This document shows positions 1 to 9,970 of a stretch of DNA of 31,498 bases, piece by piece. The stretch's first letter is position 1. Each line of letters starts with the position of its first letter. Under the pieces are notes generated by a model. It was not told the origin of the DNA and did no database searches. It saw only the letters and a list, made by a program, of their open reading frames with translations. A program made the position numbers and the translations under genes. Source of the stretch: Chara braunii (taxonomy: Eukaryota > Streptophyta > Charophyceae > Charales > Characeae); contig BFEA01000353.1 of the NCBI GenBank assembly GCA_003427395.1, positions 1,055,843-1,087,340 of the forward strand, in the 5' to 3' direction.

Positions 1-25
1 GGCAGACCTATCAAATATTTGTGGT

Positions 26-370
26 TTGACAGCCACAAATGTCTGCCTACAGGCTTATCAGCGTCAATGTTATACTGCATCCCAATTTGTTACGATTACT
101 TATCAGCTTGACGCTGTTGAAAATCAGTTGTTGTATGGTCATAATAGTCCACCTCCTGAAGGCAGTAACAATACTACCTCAGGAGGCTTTACTGTAAATG
201 TCTTACAGTTAGCGTTCCATGGCCGCCACCTTCTTATGCATCATGTGACACCAGGCGATGACCTCAATAACCATCCTCATATTTCTGCCTGTATTTTATA
301 TGGCACTCGTTCTTGCAGCTGCCCAGTGGGAACTGTGGGATGGTGGGACGATGAGTCAGGCTATTTTTGA
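26..370 (+). CDS. Unrecognised open frame upstream of the RING-like remnant
   Basis: A 114-codon open frame with no family I recognise. Its composition (GHNSPPPEGSNN, then a His/Gly stretch) looks like ordinary soluble protein rather than simple repeat. It ends at TGA 368-370, next to the start of the cysteine-rich frame that follows in a different phase. It could be an upstream part of the same decayed gene, shifted by an indel, or chance. No splice signals or start context were convincing. Low confidence that it is coding. Confidence 0.2.
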   Translation: MTATNVCLQAYQRQCYTASQFVTITYQLDAVENQLLYGHNSPPPEGSNNTTSGGFTVNVLQLAFHGRHLLMHHVTPGDDLNNHPHISACILYGTRSCSCPVGTVGWWDDESGYF

Positions 371-708
371 CGGAAATGAATTTTTGCGTGCATTGTCGAA
401 TCATTGCCGTCTGTACTGAAGGGTGTCCAACATTTCATCATTGTACACATCCCTATCATCCAGATATACGTTGTCCCTTTTGTGCCCAAGGACACTATCA
501 GGACTGCACGATGCCGCACTGTGATGAACGTCCTGCTGTTTTTTTGACATGTGGATAACATGTCCTCTGTCAGGACTGTTTTGATGGAATGGTTCGTGCT
601 AGCCGTCCTGCTGAATGCTGTGTTGGTGCAGCTCACCTTGGGTACCCTTGTGAACATCCACATCATCCTCACCGTAGCTGTCCTATCTGCCGAGGTGGGG
701 ACAGTTAA
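367..708 (+). pseudogene. RING-like zinc-finger coding remnant with an in-frame stop
   Basis: One frame runs from 367 to TAA 706-708 with a single internal stop, TAA 556-558. Before the stop it is Cys/His-rich: FCVHC, CPFC, DCTMPHC, then FLTCG. After the stop it continues in the same frame with HVLCQDCF and ends with CPICRGGDS. FLTCG, HVLCQDCF and CPIC together match the C-G-H-x2-C-x2-C...CPIC core of RING E3 ubiquitin ligases, except that the stop sits exactly between the Cys-Gly and the His. Removing one codon would join the motif, so a 3-base insertion is the simplest lesion. The first metal pair is unusual (C-x4-C). Target and substrate are unknown. A sequencing error or a diverged non-RING Cys-rich protein are alternatives. 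Confidence 0.45.
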
Positions 709-800
709 AGAAAAAAAGAAAACAAGAGAAAAAGAAAAAAAGAGAAGAAAAGAAAAAAAGAGAAAATAAGAAAATAAGAAAATAAGAAAAGAGAAAAAAT
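709..800 (+). repeat. A-rich purine tract directly after the RING-like stop
   Basis: About 90 bases almost entirely A and G, with AAAGAAAAAAAGAGAA-like units and three AAAATAAG units near 766-790. It starts at the RING-like stop codon with no 3' UTR between them. It may be a degenerated poly(A) tail of a retrocopy or simply a microsatellite. Confidence 0.6.
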
Positions 801-1099
801 ATGTTGATCTATGGGATGTGTTATTTGCTTTGTGACAATTGGATTATCTGTGGGATGTGTCATTTGCTTTGTTTGACTGATACGCTTTCTTTCCCTGTCA
901 GGTTTGNTTTCTTCCTCCTTTTCTTTACCTCTTTGCCTTTTGGCTGCGTGCAAGTGGGTCCTTGTGACACACGGGGATGGGGGCAGCCAGTGCTCAACCT
1001 GTCATCCACGTGGCTGGCCTTGTAGGTAAGAGGTGATGAACAGGTTGGGCTTTCCTTCCTTCCTTTTTTTCCTCTTCTTGTTTTGTCTTTTTCTGCCTT

Positions 1100-1345
1100 T
1101 GCGCTCCGATACACTGTGTGACAATATATATGCCTACGGTTTACCGGGCAGTTCTGTTTGTGACGATATACGATATATATGTATATATAAGCAGTTTGTC
1201 ACAGCCCCTCGTTTGTTGTCCTCTTCTGCCTCTCTGCCTACGGTTTACCGAGCAGCTCTGTTTGACGATATACATATACAGATATCATATTGACTCTTCA
1301 GGTATCTCCGATGAAACAGTGTCACAGCCCCTTGTTTGTTGTCCT
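1100..1345 (+). repeat. Tandem repeat family A, array 1 (about 105-bp unit)
   Basis: Two to three diverged copies of a unit with ordered landmarks GTTTGTCACAGCCCC, TTGTTTGTTGTCCTCTTC, GGTTTACCGGGCAGCTCTG and TTTGACGATATATA. AT-rich dinucleotide stretches separate the copies. The same unit recurs at 4864-5205. Small open frames here are repeat shadows. Confidence 0.75.
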
Positions 1346-1444
1346 AGGAGAGCGTCGAAGAGGATTGGCTATATGTTTATATGTTTATATATATATCGAT
1401 ATCATCAAGCACATAGCCAATAGACACTCTGCCCACTGTTTGCC

Positions 1445-2150
1445 GGCGAAGCGTCGATTGGGTATGTACTTGGCCAACAGGATTGGGGCTGCAACCCTTC
1501 TCCCCCCCCCCCAATTCCACCATCTGTCATTGTCATTATATACCTGTATTGAGTGCGATTGCCCGACTAGATACAGATATGATGACTGGGCGTTGTGTTG
1601 GGAGAGGAGAGTAGGGTTGTGTTCAGGAGGAGGAGGGTAACAGTACTTGGACCGAGCAAACACAGGAAGGCAGCTCATCATCCACTCAATCGATGGGAGG
1701 CAAAGCGTAGATTGGCTAAGTACTTGGCCAATTTTGAGGCAAAGTGTAGATTAGCTAAGCACTTGGCCAATTTTATCGCGGTTGTCCCTTGTTTTCCGAC
1801 CACAACGCCCTGTGATTATATCTGTATTTGGCTTGAAAATTGTGCTGAGTACAGGCTTAAATACTGCCTGTTGCGGCAACGAAGTGTGGATTGGCCATGT
1901 ACTTGGGAAATGGAATCTGGGCTACATTATTCTGCCGAACACAGCGCTCGGTCATTTTATCTGTATTTGGCCTGAAAGGCGCACTAAATGCAGGATGCGC
2001 GCTCGGTCATTCTCTTTGTATTTGGCCTGAAAGGCGCACTAAATGCAGGATAAGTAACGACCAGCTGTTGGGTGTTACTGTTCGGGGGAATGAGGAAGTA
2101 TTGTCATTATATCTGTATTTGACCTGAAAGTTGCACTATAAATGGCCGTA
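1445..2150 (+). repeat. Repeat cluster B: TTGGCCAA tandem units and GTCATT...ATGACC hairpin units
   Basis: Two interleaved repeat types. One is a roughly 38-bp unit containing AAGCGTAGATTGGCTAAG and ACTTGGCCAATTTT, adjacent at 1700-1775 with diverged copies near 1447 and 1885. The other begins GTCATTATATCTGTATTTGG, then CCTGAAAGGCGCACTAAATG. It is seen near 1539, 1810, 1951, 2006 and 2103, and the pair at 1946-2055 has a 55-bp period. The last copy ends GGCCGTAATGACC, making an imperfect hairpin. Relatives lie at 26137-26212 and about 19500. Confidence 0.65.
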
Positions 2151-2237
2151 ATGACCGGGTGTTGTTTTCGAGGGAAGAATGTAGTAGTTCCTTGATTGAG
2201 CTATACCGTCCTTTTGTTCTCGTCACGGTGAGCCCGT

Positions 2238-2985
2238 CCCTTCCCTCTCCTCCTCTCTCCTCTCCCCCCCTCCCCCTCCCCNCCCGTCTACCTCCTGCCG
2301 TGTTGCACCCCTCCCGTCCCCCGCCTCCCCAAATCTCGTCTTCCTCCTCACCATGCTAAGCCCCTCCCTTCTCCGCCATCTCTTTTCCTTCGGCCACATT
2401 GCACCCTTCCTGCCTCCCGCCATTTTGCACCGTTCCTGTGCCCTCGCCATTTCCATCCTGCCCACCATGTTGCGTCCCTCTCGTCTCCTCACCCATTTCT
2501 TTCCCTCCGGCCATTTTTCACCCCTCCCGTCTCCCCACCCATCTTTCTCTCTCCTTTCATTTTACCCGGATTCCTTCCCCCCACCCGTCTCTCCTTCCTG
2601 CCATGCTGCACCCCTCCTTCCCCATCTCTTTTCCTACCACCATATTGCACCCCTTCTGTACCCTCACCATCTCCCACCTTCCCGCCATGGTGCATCCCTT
2701 CCGTCTCCCCACCCCTTTCTCTCCCTCCCACAAGTTTGCACCCTTCCTGTCCCCCCACTCGTCTCCTGCGATGCTGCACCCCCTCCATCTCACCACCCTA
2801 CTCTCCCTTCCCCTCGATCTCTTTTCCTCCTGCCATTTTGCACCTGTGCCCCAACCCATCTCCCTCTCTCCCGCCATGTTGCACCCCTCCCGTCCCCTCC
2901 TCAACCATCTCCTTCCTTCTCGCCTTGTTTCACCCCTCCCGTCACCCCACCCATCTCCCTCCCTCCCGCCCTGTTGAATATAACG
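2238..2985 (+). repeat. C/T-rich degenerate minisatellite
   Basis: About 750 bases of strongly pyrimidine-biased sequence built from diverged units of roughly 40-50 bp. Landmarks are CCGCCATGTTGCACCCCTCC, then CGTCTCCCCACCCATCTC. Long open frames occur on both strands because the unit is poor in stop codons. Their Pro/Ser/His-rich or Gly/Arg-rich translations follow the repeat and are not genes. One ambiguous base lies at 2282. Confidence 0.8.
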
Positions 2986-3579
2986 AGTGGATAACCTTAC
3001 GGCTTTTTTTTTTTTTTTTTTTGGCACCATTTTTCTGCCGACTAGAAACACCTTTTCAACCGTGACCCATGCCCAGTAGAAACACCTTTTTGCAATTTTG
3101 TGTATTTTGAACCAAATTGATCGCTGCGCATTATTTAGCCACAAAAAACTGCCCAAAACTAGCTGTAGTCCAGCGACATCCGAGGAGGTATGGTGTTTTG
3201 AGAACGCTAGACCCGTAGTTTTTTTCGTTTTAGGTCAAAAAATATAAAAACCTTTTTGTCGAAATGGGTGTTGTCACTGTTGTGAGTATAATTATCATGA
3301 AAAATTGTAATGTAATGTGCCAATGTGGTGGTGGTCTTTTTTTTTTTCAAGGGGAAAAATTGTAATGTGATGGAGGTGACAGACAGCGTAGAGGGGACGA
3401 GAAGGGTTACGATGAAGCGCTTTTCCCTGTTTTGGTGAGGATGGGGAGGAGGAGGGCGAGGGCGAGGGCGAGGGCGATGACGATGATTGCCTATGTAGTG
3501 AGGAAAAGCATCACTGTGACAACGATGATGATAAACAGAGCCTTGCGCGCAAGTCCGGAAAGGGTCCAATCGCTATGAC
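2986..3579. other. Unassigned spacer with T19 run and GAGGGC microrepeat
   Basis: No gene recognised. It contains a T19 homopolymer at 3004-3022, which could be the tail of a minus-strand retroposon, two copies of AAAAATTGTAATGT (about 3300 and 3356), and four GAGGGC-type hexamers near 3455-3478. A solo LTR begins at its right edge. Confidence 0.5.
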
Positions 3580-4863
3580 TGTTACGATCCTGGCCAATTT
3601 CGAAGTACAAATTCACGAGAAAGCATAATGCCGTCCAATTGCGAAGAGAAATGAATGAACTTGAGAGGAGAGAGGGAAAGAAGAAGAAGAAAGAAAGAAG
3701 AAGATGTACACCAGCAAAGACCAATGATAATCCCCCTTCTCCTCGCCGACCAAACTTTCCTCCTTTTCTCCTCCCCTCTTATTTGAACAACAAATAATAA
3801 TAACGATTTTGAGTGGTAGAACCAGAATCAACATCCGAATCCCTCTCTTATGGCCAGCACAACTTGGGGTCCACCATAGCCATGGCCGCCTCCCTCTTCC
3901 TTCTTCCTCCAGGCCGAGGCTATGGCGGACTACTAGGGCCTTGCCCTGACGAGCAAAAGACAACACAAAGCAGCTATGGCTGCTTCCACTCAGGCCGCCA
4001 TGCCTGCCTCAAAGCTTCTTGGTATAGCTCTACCCCAACAGGGGCCTTCTGAATGCAGGGCCCACCAAGGTGATGAAGATGGAGTACACCATAGCCAGGC
4101 AAGTACCCCTGGCGCTCCCCTCTCCTAGTCCCTTCTTCTTCCGCCTCCAGCCCGAGCTCCTCCGCCATAGCCAAGGTGGAGAGCTGGGCGCAATGAGGCT
4201 GAGCTCTTCGCTCCTCCTGGAGATATAGCGGCCAAATTGCCTCTTGTGCGGCGACTTCGGCCACGTGGCCTCCAAGCAACCGGTACCTCCTCCCCTTCGG
4301 AGGGAAACATCATTGCAGACTCTGATGTCGCACGTACAGGCCCTAGACTCAGACTACTTGGACTGGTACCCGCCTAGACCTAGTCTAGAACTACTGAATG
4401 CCAACTTTTTGTCTTCTTCTGCTCGGCCTTCAGTCCCCGACACATCTACCACTACTTGAGTGGTACCGGCCTACCTCTTACTTGAGCGTTTTTCCCGCTG
4501 CTCTAAGTGTCGTGGGCCTCCTCCCGCTAAGAGCGTTTTCCCCGCTGCAACCCTCAATGTCACGGCCACAGGTAAGTACCGGCCCTAAGGGGCCACCCAA
4601 GCAAGCAAGTACCCTTGCGGGTCACACACACACTCAAGCCGTCAAGCACTCAGACATGCATGCAGGCCAGCAAGCACGCACACACACAGACTTAGAAAAC
4701 TCAGCAGAAAGCCGGAATCTCAGCAAGGCATTCATTCCAGCAGCAAGCTCAGAAATCGGCTGTGTTCTCGGTCCGTGTTTGGGCATCTCAGCAAGGCATT
4801 CATTCCAGCGGCAAGCCCAGAAATCAGCTGTGTTCTCAGTCCGTGTTTGGGCAGGTCCTTACA
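3580..4863 (-). mobile_element. Solo LTR of the same chromovirus family
   Basis: It starts TGTTACGATCCTGG and ends GGTCCTTACA, matching the outer ends of the LTR at 6222-7636. Homology runs along its length: the purine tract and GATGTACACCAGCAA near 3690, GATATAGCGGCC near 4224, ATGCCAACTTTTTGTCTTC near 4398, and ACGGCCACAGGTAAGTACCG near 4562. No internal coding region is attached. TGAC precedes the left end and follows the right end, giving a 4-bp target duplication (5 bp if the shared A is counted). A direct repeat of about 60 bp near the right end (CATCTCAGCAAGGCATTCAT) is private to this copy. The strand is assigned from the full element. Confidence 0.8.
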
Positions 4864-5205
4864 TGACGATATATTATACATATTACATATATATCCGACG
4901 AAACAGTTTGTCACAGCCCCTTGTTTGTTGTCCTCTTCTCTCTCTCTGCCTATGCTTTACCGGGCAGCTCTGTTTGACGATATATATTATGGTATATTAT
5001 GCAAGTCGGTGGAATTCCGTCGAAACAGTTTGTCACAGCCCCTTTTTTGTTGTCCTCCTCTTCCCCCTCTCTGCCTGTGGTTTACCAGGCACTTCTGTTT
5101 GACGCTGTTTGACGATATATGTAGCCCCTCATTTGTTGTCCTCTTCTCCCTCTCTGCCTACAGTTTACCGGGCAGCTCTGTTGGACGATATATATACAGT
5201 GTCGT
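4864..5205 (+). repeat. Tandem repeat family A, array 2
   Basis: Three to four diverged copies of the unit seen at 1100-1345, with the same landmarks: GAAACAGTTTGTCACAGCCC, TTGTTTGTTGTCCTC, ACCGGGCAGCTCTG and TTTGACGATATAT. The solo LTR interrupts or abuts the first copy. The sequence right after the LTR, TGACGATATATTAT, is the repeat's own motif. Confidence 0.75.
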
Positions 5206-5216
5206 TGTTTTTCTAG

Positions 5217-5521
5217 TCCACCAATGCACAAGTGGACCAGAACGCTCCCACTGTTTTTCTTGTCCGCCAATGCACAAGTGGACCAGCACGCTCCCACTGG
5301 GACACTTAAGTGGACCGGCACGCTCCCACTGGGACACGTAAGTGGACTGGCACGCTCCCACTGGGACACGTAAGTGGACCTGCACACTCCCACTGGGACA
5401 CGTAAGTGGACCGGCACACTCCCACTAAGACAAGTAAGTGGATTAGCACGCTCAACTGGACAAGTAAGCGGACCGGCACACTCCCACTGGGACAAGTGTG
5501 CTGGCACGCTCCGACTGGGAC
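5217..5521 (+). repeat. 32-bp minisatellite, about nine copies
   Basis: Units contain AAGTGGACCGGCACGCTCCC followed by ACTGGGACACGT. The central copies are close to 32 bp and nearly identical, while the outer copies drift and vary in length. Three minus-strand open frames here encode low-complexity VPVGACRSTYV-type peptides. They are repeat shadows, because 32 is not a multiple of three and every frame stays open. Confidence 0.85.
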
Positions 5522-5767
5522 TTCCTTTGAGTGAACATGGACAAAGTTTAAGGGTACGATGACTAGGAAAGCACTGGCATGAGTATCAGGCCCCTGCGGT
5601 AGGTTGAGTATAGTCTCTGAATAATCTGTGAATAGTTCAGTACAGTCAGAAAAGCTCCGTATAGTCAAAAACGTTGATTTTGCGTGCACGACAGCTAAGA
5701 ATATCTTCTTATCCACTCTGGGAAAACAGCAAACACTGGCGATGCCCTTATTTTTTCCATGTAAAGT
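5522..5767. other. Unassigned spacer
   Basis: No gene, RNA or repeat recognised. A minus-strand frame that runs out of the minisatellite crosses it, but I saw no domain. Confidence 0.4.
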
Positions 5768-5942
5768 TTAAACCACCACTACCTGCAGGCCTCCGAATTT
5801 CAAGTAGTAGCCTACTACCTGAAGTATCATTAGGCTGGGCCCGCTGTCGATAAAATCCATCGGCCGCATCAGTGCATTACAGGCCTCTAGACTTCGTGGA
5901 GCCTTTTCAGTGACAGGCGTGCTGCATGTAGTGGTGGTTTAA
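5768..5942. mobile_element. 175-bp MITE with TTAAACCACCACTAC terminal inverted repeats
   Basis: Perfect 15-bp terminal inverted repeats: TTAAACCACCACTAC at 5768-5782 and GTAGTGGTGGTTTAA at 5928-5942. There is no coding capacity. TTAA at both outer edges could be a TTAA target duplication, as in piggyBac-type transposition, or just the palindromic end of the TIR. Related termini occur at 24298-24310, 24373-24389, 25277-25293 and 28449. The interior weakly resembles the copy at 24129-24310 (GTGCA, then GCCTC near the middle). Confidence 0.75.
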
Positions 5943-6221
5943 GTTAGAAAAAAAACAACAACATCGAGCACTTGCCATGGAATACAACTCATGCATGCTG
6001 ACTGTAAAGAATGCTGCTGTTATGCTAGTGAATTATTGGGAGGATGGAAGTGTTCGTGGAGCATCGCCAATGTGAAACTTGGAACGGAAGTGTTCGTCCC
6101 GTTCCACGTTCCATGGAGCATTGACAGAACGGGAGACCTTCTGCCTGTAAAAGCAACTCCCCCCTCCCTTCCATATCCTCCCGGCAACGTCTTCCGGACA
6201 GAATGCCCCATCATCATGAAC
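5943..6221. other. Unassigned spacer left of the retrotransposon
   Basis: No gene recognised. GGAAGTGTTCGTGGAGCATC at about 6045 is echoed, partly inverted, near 6080-6120. A small hairpin GGAACGG...CCGTTCC lies near 6080-6104. Short open frames on both strands have no family resemblance. Confidence 0.4.
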
Positions 6222-7636
6222 TGTTACGATCCTGGTCATTCCCAAAGTGCAAATTCACAATGAAAGACAATGCCACCCAATTGCGAAAGAAATGAAAGCA
6301 CTTGCAAAGAGATAGAGACCAGAGGAGAGAGAAAGAAGAAGAAGAAGAAGAAGAAGAAGAAGAAGAAGAAGAAGAAGAAGAAGAAGAAGATGTACACCAG
6401 CAAGACCAATGACAAATCCCCCTTCTCTCTCCACCTTCCTCCTCCTCCTTCACTTCACCAATCTTATCCTTCTCCCAATAACAATAATAACAATGAGTGG
6501 ATGAACCAGAATCAATATCCGAAGTTCCCTCTTACTGCTGACTCAACAACAACAACAACAACAACAACAAGTCCACCATAGTTATGGATACCCTCCTTCC
6601 TCCTCTCTCATGCCGAGGCTGTGGCGGACTATTGAGGGCCCTGCCCTCCTGTCCAAAGGACAACCCAAAGCAGCTATGGTGCTGCGCTCCTGTCTAAAGG
6701 ACAACCCAAAGCAGCTATGCCGCTGCTGACTGGTCCGCAACGCCTGACTCTGCCTCGAGCTTCCTTGGTACGGCACTACCCCAACCGGGGCCTTCCAGAT
6801 GCAGCGCCCAACAAGGTGATGAAGACGGTGTCCACCATAGCCAGGTAGGTGCCTCGCCACTCTCCTCCTTTGCCCCCTTCTTCCTCCTCCTCAGGCTGGG
6901 CTGCTCGCCATAGCCAGGCTGAGCGCCAACTGCCCTTCACCTCCAAGCAGCGCTGTATCAGCTCAGCGCTGTGCTCCAGCAACATGTCGCCAATCCTTGC
7001 ATACTGCAAATGAGGAGCTACTTGCTCCTCCGGAAGATATAGCGGCCTACTGGCCTCTTGGGCGGTGACTTCCTAGGCCGAGCGGCCTCCCAGCAACCGG
7101 TACCTCCTCCCTTTCGGAGGGAAACATCATTGCAGGCTCTGCTGTCCTCCGGACAGGCCCTAGTCCCGGGCTACTTGGACTGTTACCGGCCTACCTCTAG
7201 CTTACCGCTACTGGGCCTCTAAAAAAATGCCAACTTTTTGTCTTCTTCTGCTCGGCCTCCAGTACCCGACGCTTCTACCACTACTTCAGTGGTACCAGCC
7301 TACCTGCTACTCGCCATTCCAATATAGAGTGTTTTTCCCCTCTGCTCCAAGTGTTGTGGGCCTACCCCCGCTACTCGAGTGTTTCCCCCCCCCTCAAGTC
7401 ACGACCACAGGTAAGTACCGGCCTTGCGGGGCCTTTCAACCAACAAGTACCCTTGCGGGTCATACACACACTCAGCCGACAAGCACTCAGACATGCATGC
7501 AAACCAGCAGGCACGCACACACACACAGACATGGAAATCACAGCAAAATGCGGGAATTTCAGCAAGGCATTCATTCCAGCGGCAAATCCTGGAAATCAGC
7601 AGTGTTCTCAGTCTGTGTTTTTGGCGGGTCATTACA
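6222..7636 (-). repeat. 3' LTR of the chromovirus (full length)
   Basis: A 1415-bp LTR, TGTTACGATCCTGG...GGGTCATTACA. It is bounded on its inner side by a polypurine tract and is homologous to the solo LTR at 3580-4863 along its length. Only 7036-7636 matches the 5' LTR. It contains a GAA microsatellite (6334-6390) and a CAA/ACA run near 6545-6570. On the minus strand the sequence around 7037-7050 reads CGCTATATCTTC, a possible TATA element for element transcription. Confidence 0.85.
6334..6390 (+). repeat. (GAA)n microsatellite inside the 3' LTR
   Basis: About 19 uninterrupted GAA units. The equivalent place in the solo LTR near 3673-3700 holds only a short, broken AGAAGA stretch, so the run expanded in this copy. 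Confidence 0.95.
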
Positions 7637-7654
7637 CTACCCCCCTCTCAAGAG
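7637..7654 (-). promoter_or_regulatory. Polypurine tract for plus-strand priming
   Basis: On the minus strand, GAGAGGGGGGTAG sits immediately before the LTR start TGTAATGACC. That is the position and composition expected of a retrotransposon PPT. Confidence 0.7.
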
Positions 7655-9205
7655 CGAGGTCCCTTCGAGCGAGTAACTAATTCAGAGTCGGCACAAAATG
7701 CGTCATAGGCGTAGATCATAAAGAGAGATTTAGTAAGACCGTAAGGAGTAAGTTTTGCAGAAAACTTAGCAGTCTGTCCATCATCGATCTGTCGTTCATA
7801 AGCGTTCACAACACGTGGAGCATTCTTTAGCAGTTCTTTCCGGTCGATCCAATAAAACTCGATCAACGGGTGATAGAGGAAGTGAACCTTATATTGTTTG
7901 TTCCTCCCTCTGCCTTCATGGGAAGCGATTCTGTCTATCTCATGACCGCCGTCGGTAGGACGAGGTATCATAGGATCTCGAAAGGGAAAAGTTTCATCAT
8001 CGATGTATGGAAACAGTTTGGATGTGTGGAAGACCGGATATGTGCGTAGATGAGGAGGCACGTCAATCATATATGGACCAAATTCATCCGCAATCACCTT
8101 TAGAACCTGCCGAGGGCCATAGTACAATGGAAGAAGCTTTCGTGATACGCCCTCTTCATCAGAAAACTCGGACATTTTGACCCAGACATAATCCCCTACT
8201 TTGAAGTTTGGTTCTTTGCGCGACTTGTTAGCATGTTTGATCATGGCATGCTGACGCTTGCTCATTGCTGCGATAGCAGCTTTGAGCAGGCGTGCGTACT
8301 TGGCATTGTAGCCAAGCATGCCGGGCGTCAGACCAGGGGACCGTTCGGGGAACAAATAGGAGAGAGGATTGCGCATCTGCCAACCATATTGCAGTTGATT
8401 CAGTGTTACGCCAGTTGCAGAGTGAATGGAGTTGTTGTACAACCCTTTCACTTTGTGTAACTCCTTGTCCCACATTTTTTTATATGGAACAATTAGCGCG
8501 CGAAGCAGTTGAATGACAGTCTGGTTGATTTCCTTGGCCAATCCATTGGTTTCGGGGTGCCGACCAAAAGTCTTGTTGAGTTTAATGTCATAGATCTGTG
8601 AGGTGAAGTCCTTCGAATCAACACTAATGAACTTGGTGTCCCGATCACTCACAAGAGTTTTCGGGACTCCATACTGCAGAATGTGCCGCTGGTGAAATTC
8701 TTCGATCACAAGCTCAGTTGGTGCATAGGGAGGTAGAGGAATGAAGTTCAGAAATTTGGAAAAGCGATTCACAATGACCACGAGTTGTGAATGTCCTCCC
8801 TCACTCACCTTCCCCATGTCCGTGAAATCGATAGAGATCGACTCGCCGGGCCCATCAGGAATTGGGAGGGGTTTCAGCAGGCCATACGGCTTATGCCTAT
8901 GGACCTTGGTTCTTTGACAAACTTGACATTCAACAATAAATTTTTGAGCAGATCCTTTCATTCCCGGCCAATCAGACTGCCGCAGAAGACTTCCATAAGT
9001 CTTCTCAAAGCCGAAATGTCCACTCCGACCATGTACCAAGTCCAAGAAATGAGTCCGGAGAGGCGCATGGTTGGGTACACACAAACGATCAAACTTCCCA
9101 TACCGGCGGAATAGAAGACCCTCACACTCGTGAAAATCAGGCTGACTACTAGGGTCAGCCTTGAGCTGCCCAAGGATGGGACTAAGGTCCGGATCCTTGG
9201 CAGTA
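7648..9205 (-). pseudogene. Chromovirus integrase with chromodomain (end of pol)
   Basis: Inserts the retrotransposon cDNA into chromatin. An open frame of 478 codons (9084-7648) holds most of it. The zinc-binding HHCC module reads H-x4-H (HGRSGH) and C-x2-C (CQVC). The catalytic core shows SIDFTD (first Asp), SDRDTKF (second Asp) and NGLAKEINQT (Glu), so all three acidic residues are kept. A chromodomain-like segment follows at about 7792-7941 (EIDRIASHEGRG, YKVHFLYHP, FYWI, NAYER), typical of targeting modules in chromoviruses. The upstream part of the domain lies in another phase: a frameshift near 9205 separates it from RNase H. Best preserved part of the element. Confidence 0.88.
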
Positions 9206-9970
9206 TGTGTCGACCAGATCCTCCTTCAGTTTCCTTCGGAGGTCATAAGAGTCCACAAGGCAAGTCAAAAACTCAGGATGACGCGACAAAGCATCAGCAA
9301 GACGATTATAACAGCCTTTCTTATGCTTCAGTTCAAAGTTGTAAACATCAATGTCATGCATCCAGCGGGTCAGTGTCGGAGAGAGATCAGTTTGTGTCTT
9401 AATCCACTGCAAGGTCTGATGATCTGAGTAGACCTTGAAGTGACGACCCAAGAGGTAATGCTTCCAATGTGTGAGCGCCTCGCGCAAGGCGTAGAGCTCA
9501 CACATATATGTGGAGGTAGCTACCTCGTGGCTGGGCATGCATTTGCTGTAATATTCGAGCGGACGCAGGCCATCGCCATCATCTTGTTGCAGCACTGCAC
9601 CAATCCCATACTGGCTCGCATCCGTAGTGACTACGAACGTGGGGTTGGGATCCACAATGAGGAGCACAGGATGACTTACCAAAGCCTCTTTCAAGGCTTG
9701 GAACGCAGTCTCACATTTCTCACACCACGCATAGGCAACATTCTTACTTGTTAGGCTCGAGAGTGGGTGAGCAATGACAAAAAATTTGGGCACAAACTTT
9801 CGATAATACGAGGCCAAACCAAGAAAAGAATTCGGTTCGCGTACGTTCGCTGGTTGAGGCCATTTCTGGATGACCTCAACCTTGATTGCCTCCGGCTCAA
9901 GCCCGTTTGCAGACAATCGGTGCCCAAGATAGATGACGGTGTCCCTTCCAAACTCAAAATTTTTCTAAGT
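9182..9970 (-). pseudogene. Chromovirus RT C-terminal part and RNase H
   Basis: The frame 9916-9182 begins in the RT connection ([36 protein letters not shown]) and continues into RNase H, with TDASQYGIGAVLQQ carrying the first catalytic Asp and FKVYSDHQTLQWI and LADALSRHP further on. RNase H removes the RNA strand during cDNA synthesis. Its N-terminal junction to the RT palm needs at least two phase changes, near 10015 and 9965. Its C-terminal junction to integrase needs another near 9205. Confidence 0.88.

Noticed and set aside
2353-3156. Long open frames on both strands (up to 213 codons) in the C/T-rich tract
   Set aside because: Translations are Pro/Ser/His or Gly/Arg/Lys repeats that track the minisatellite unit. 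No domain, start context or splice signals.
5217-5521. CRISPR-like array (32-bp repeats)
   Set aside because: Units are directly joined without unique spacers, in a eukaryotic context with no cas genes.
5082-5716. Minus-strand frames with VPVGACRSTYVSQWE-type repeats as a repeat protein
   Set aside because: The 32-bp unit is open in all frames, so the peptide is a by-product of the minisatellite.
6214-6581. Poly-Ser or poly-Lys frames
   Set aside because: Both strands of the (GAA)n microsatellite in the LTR.
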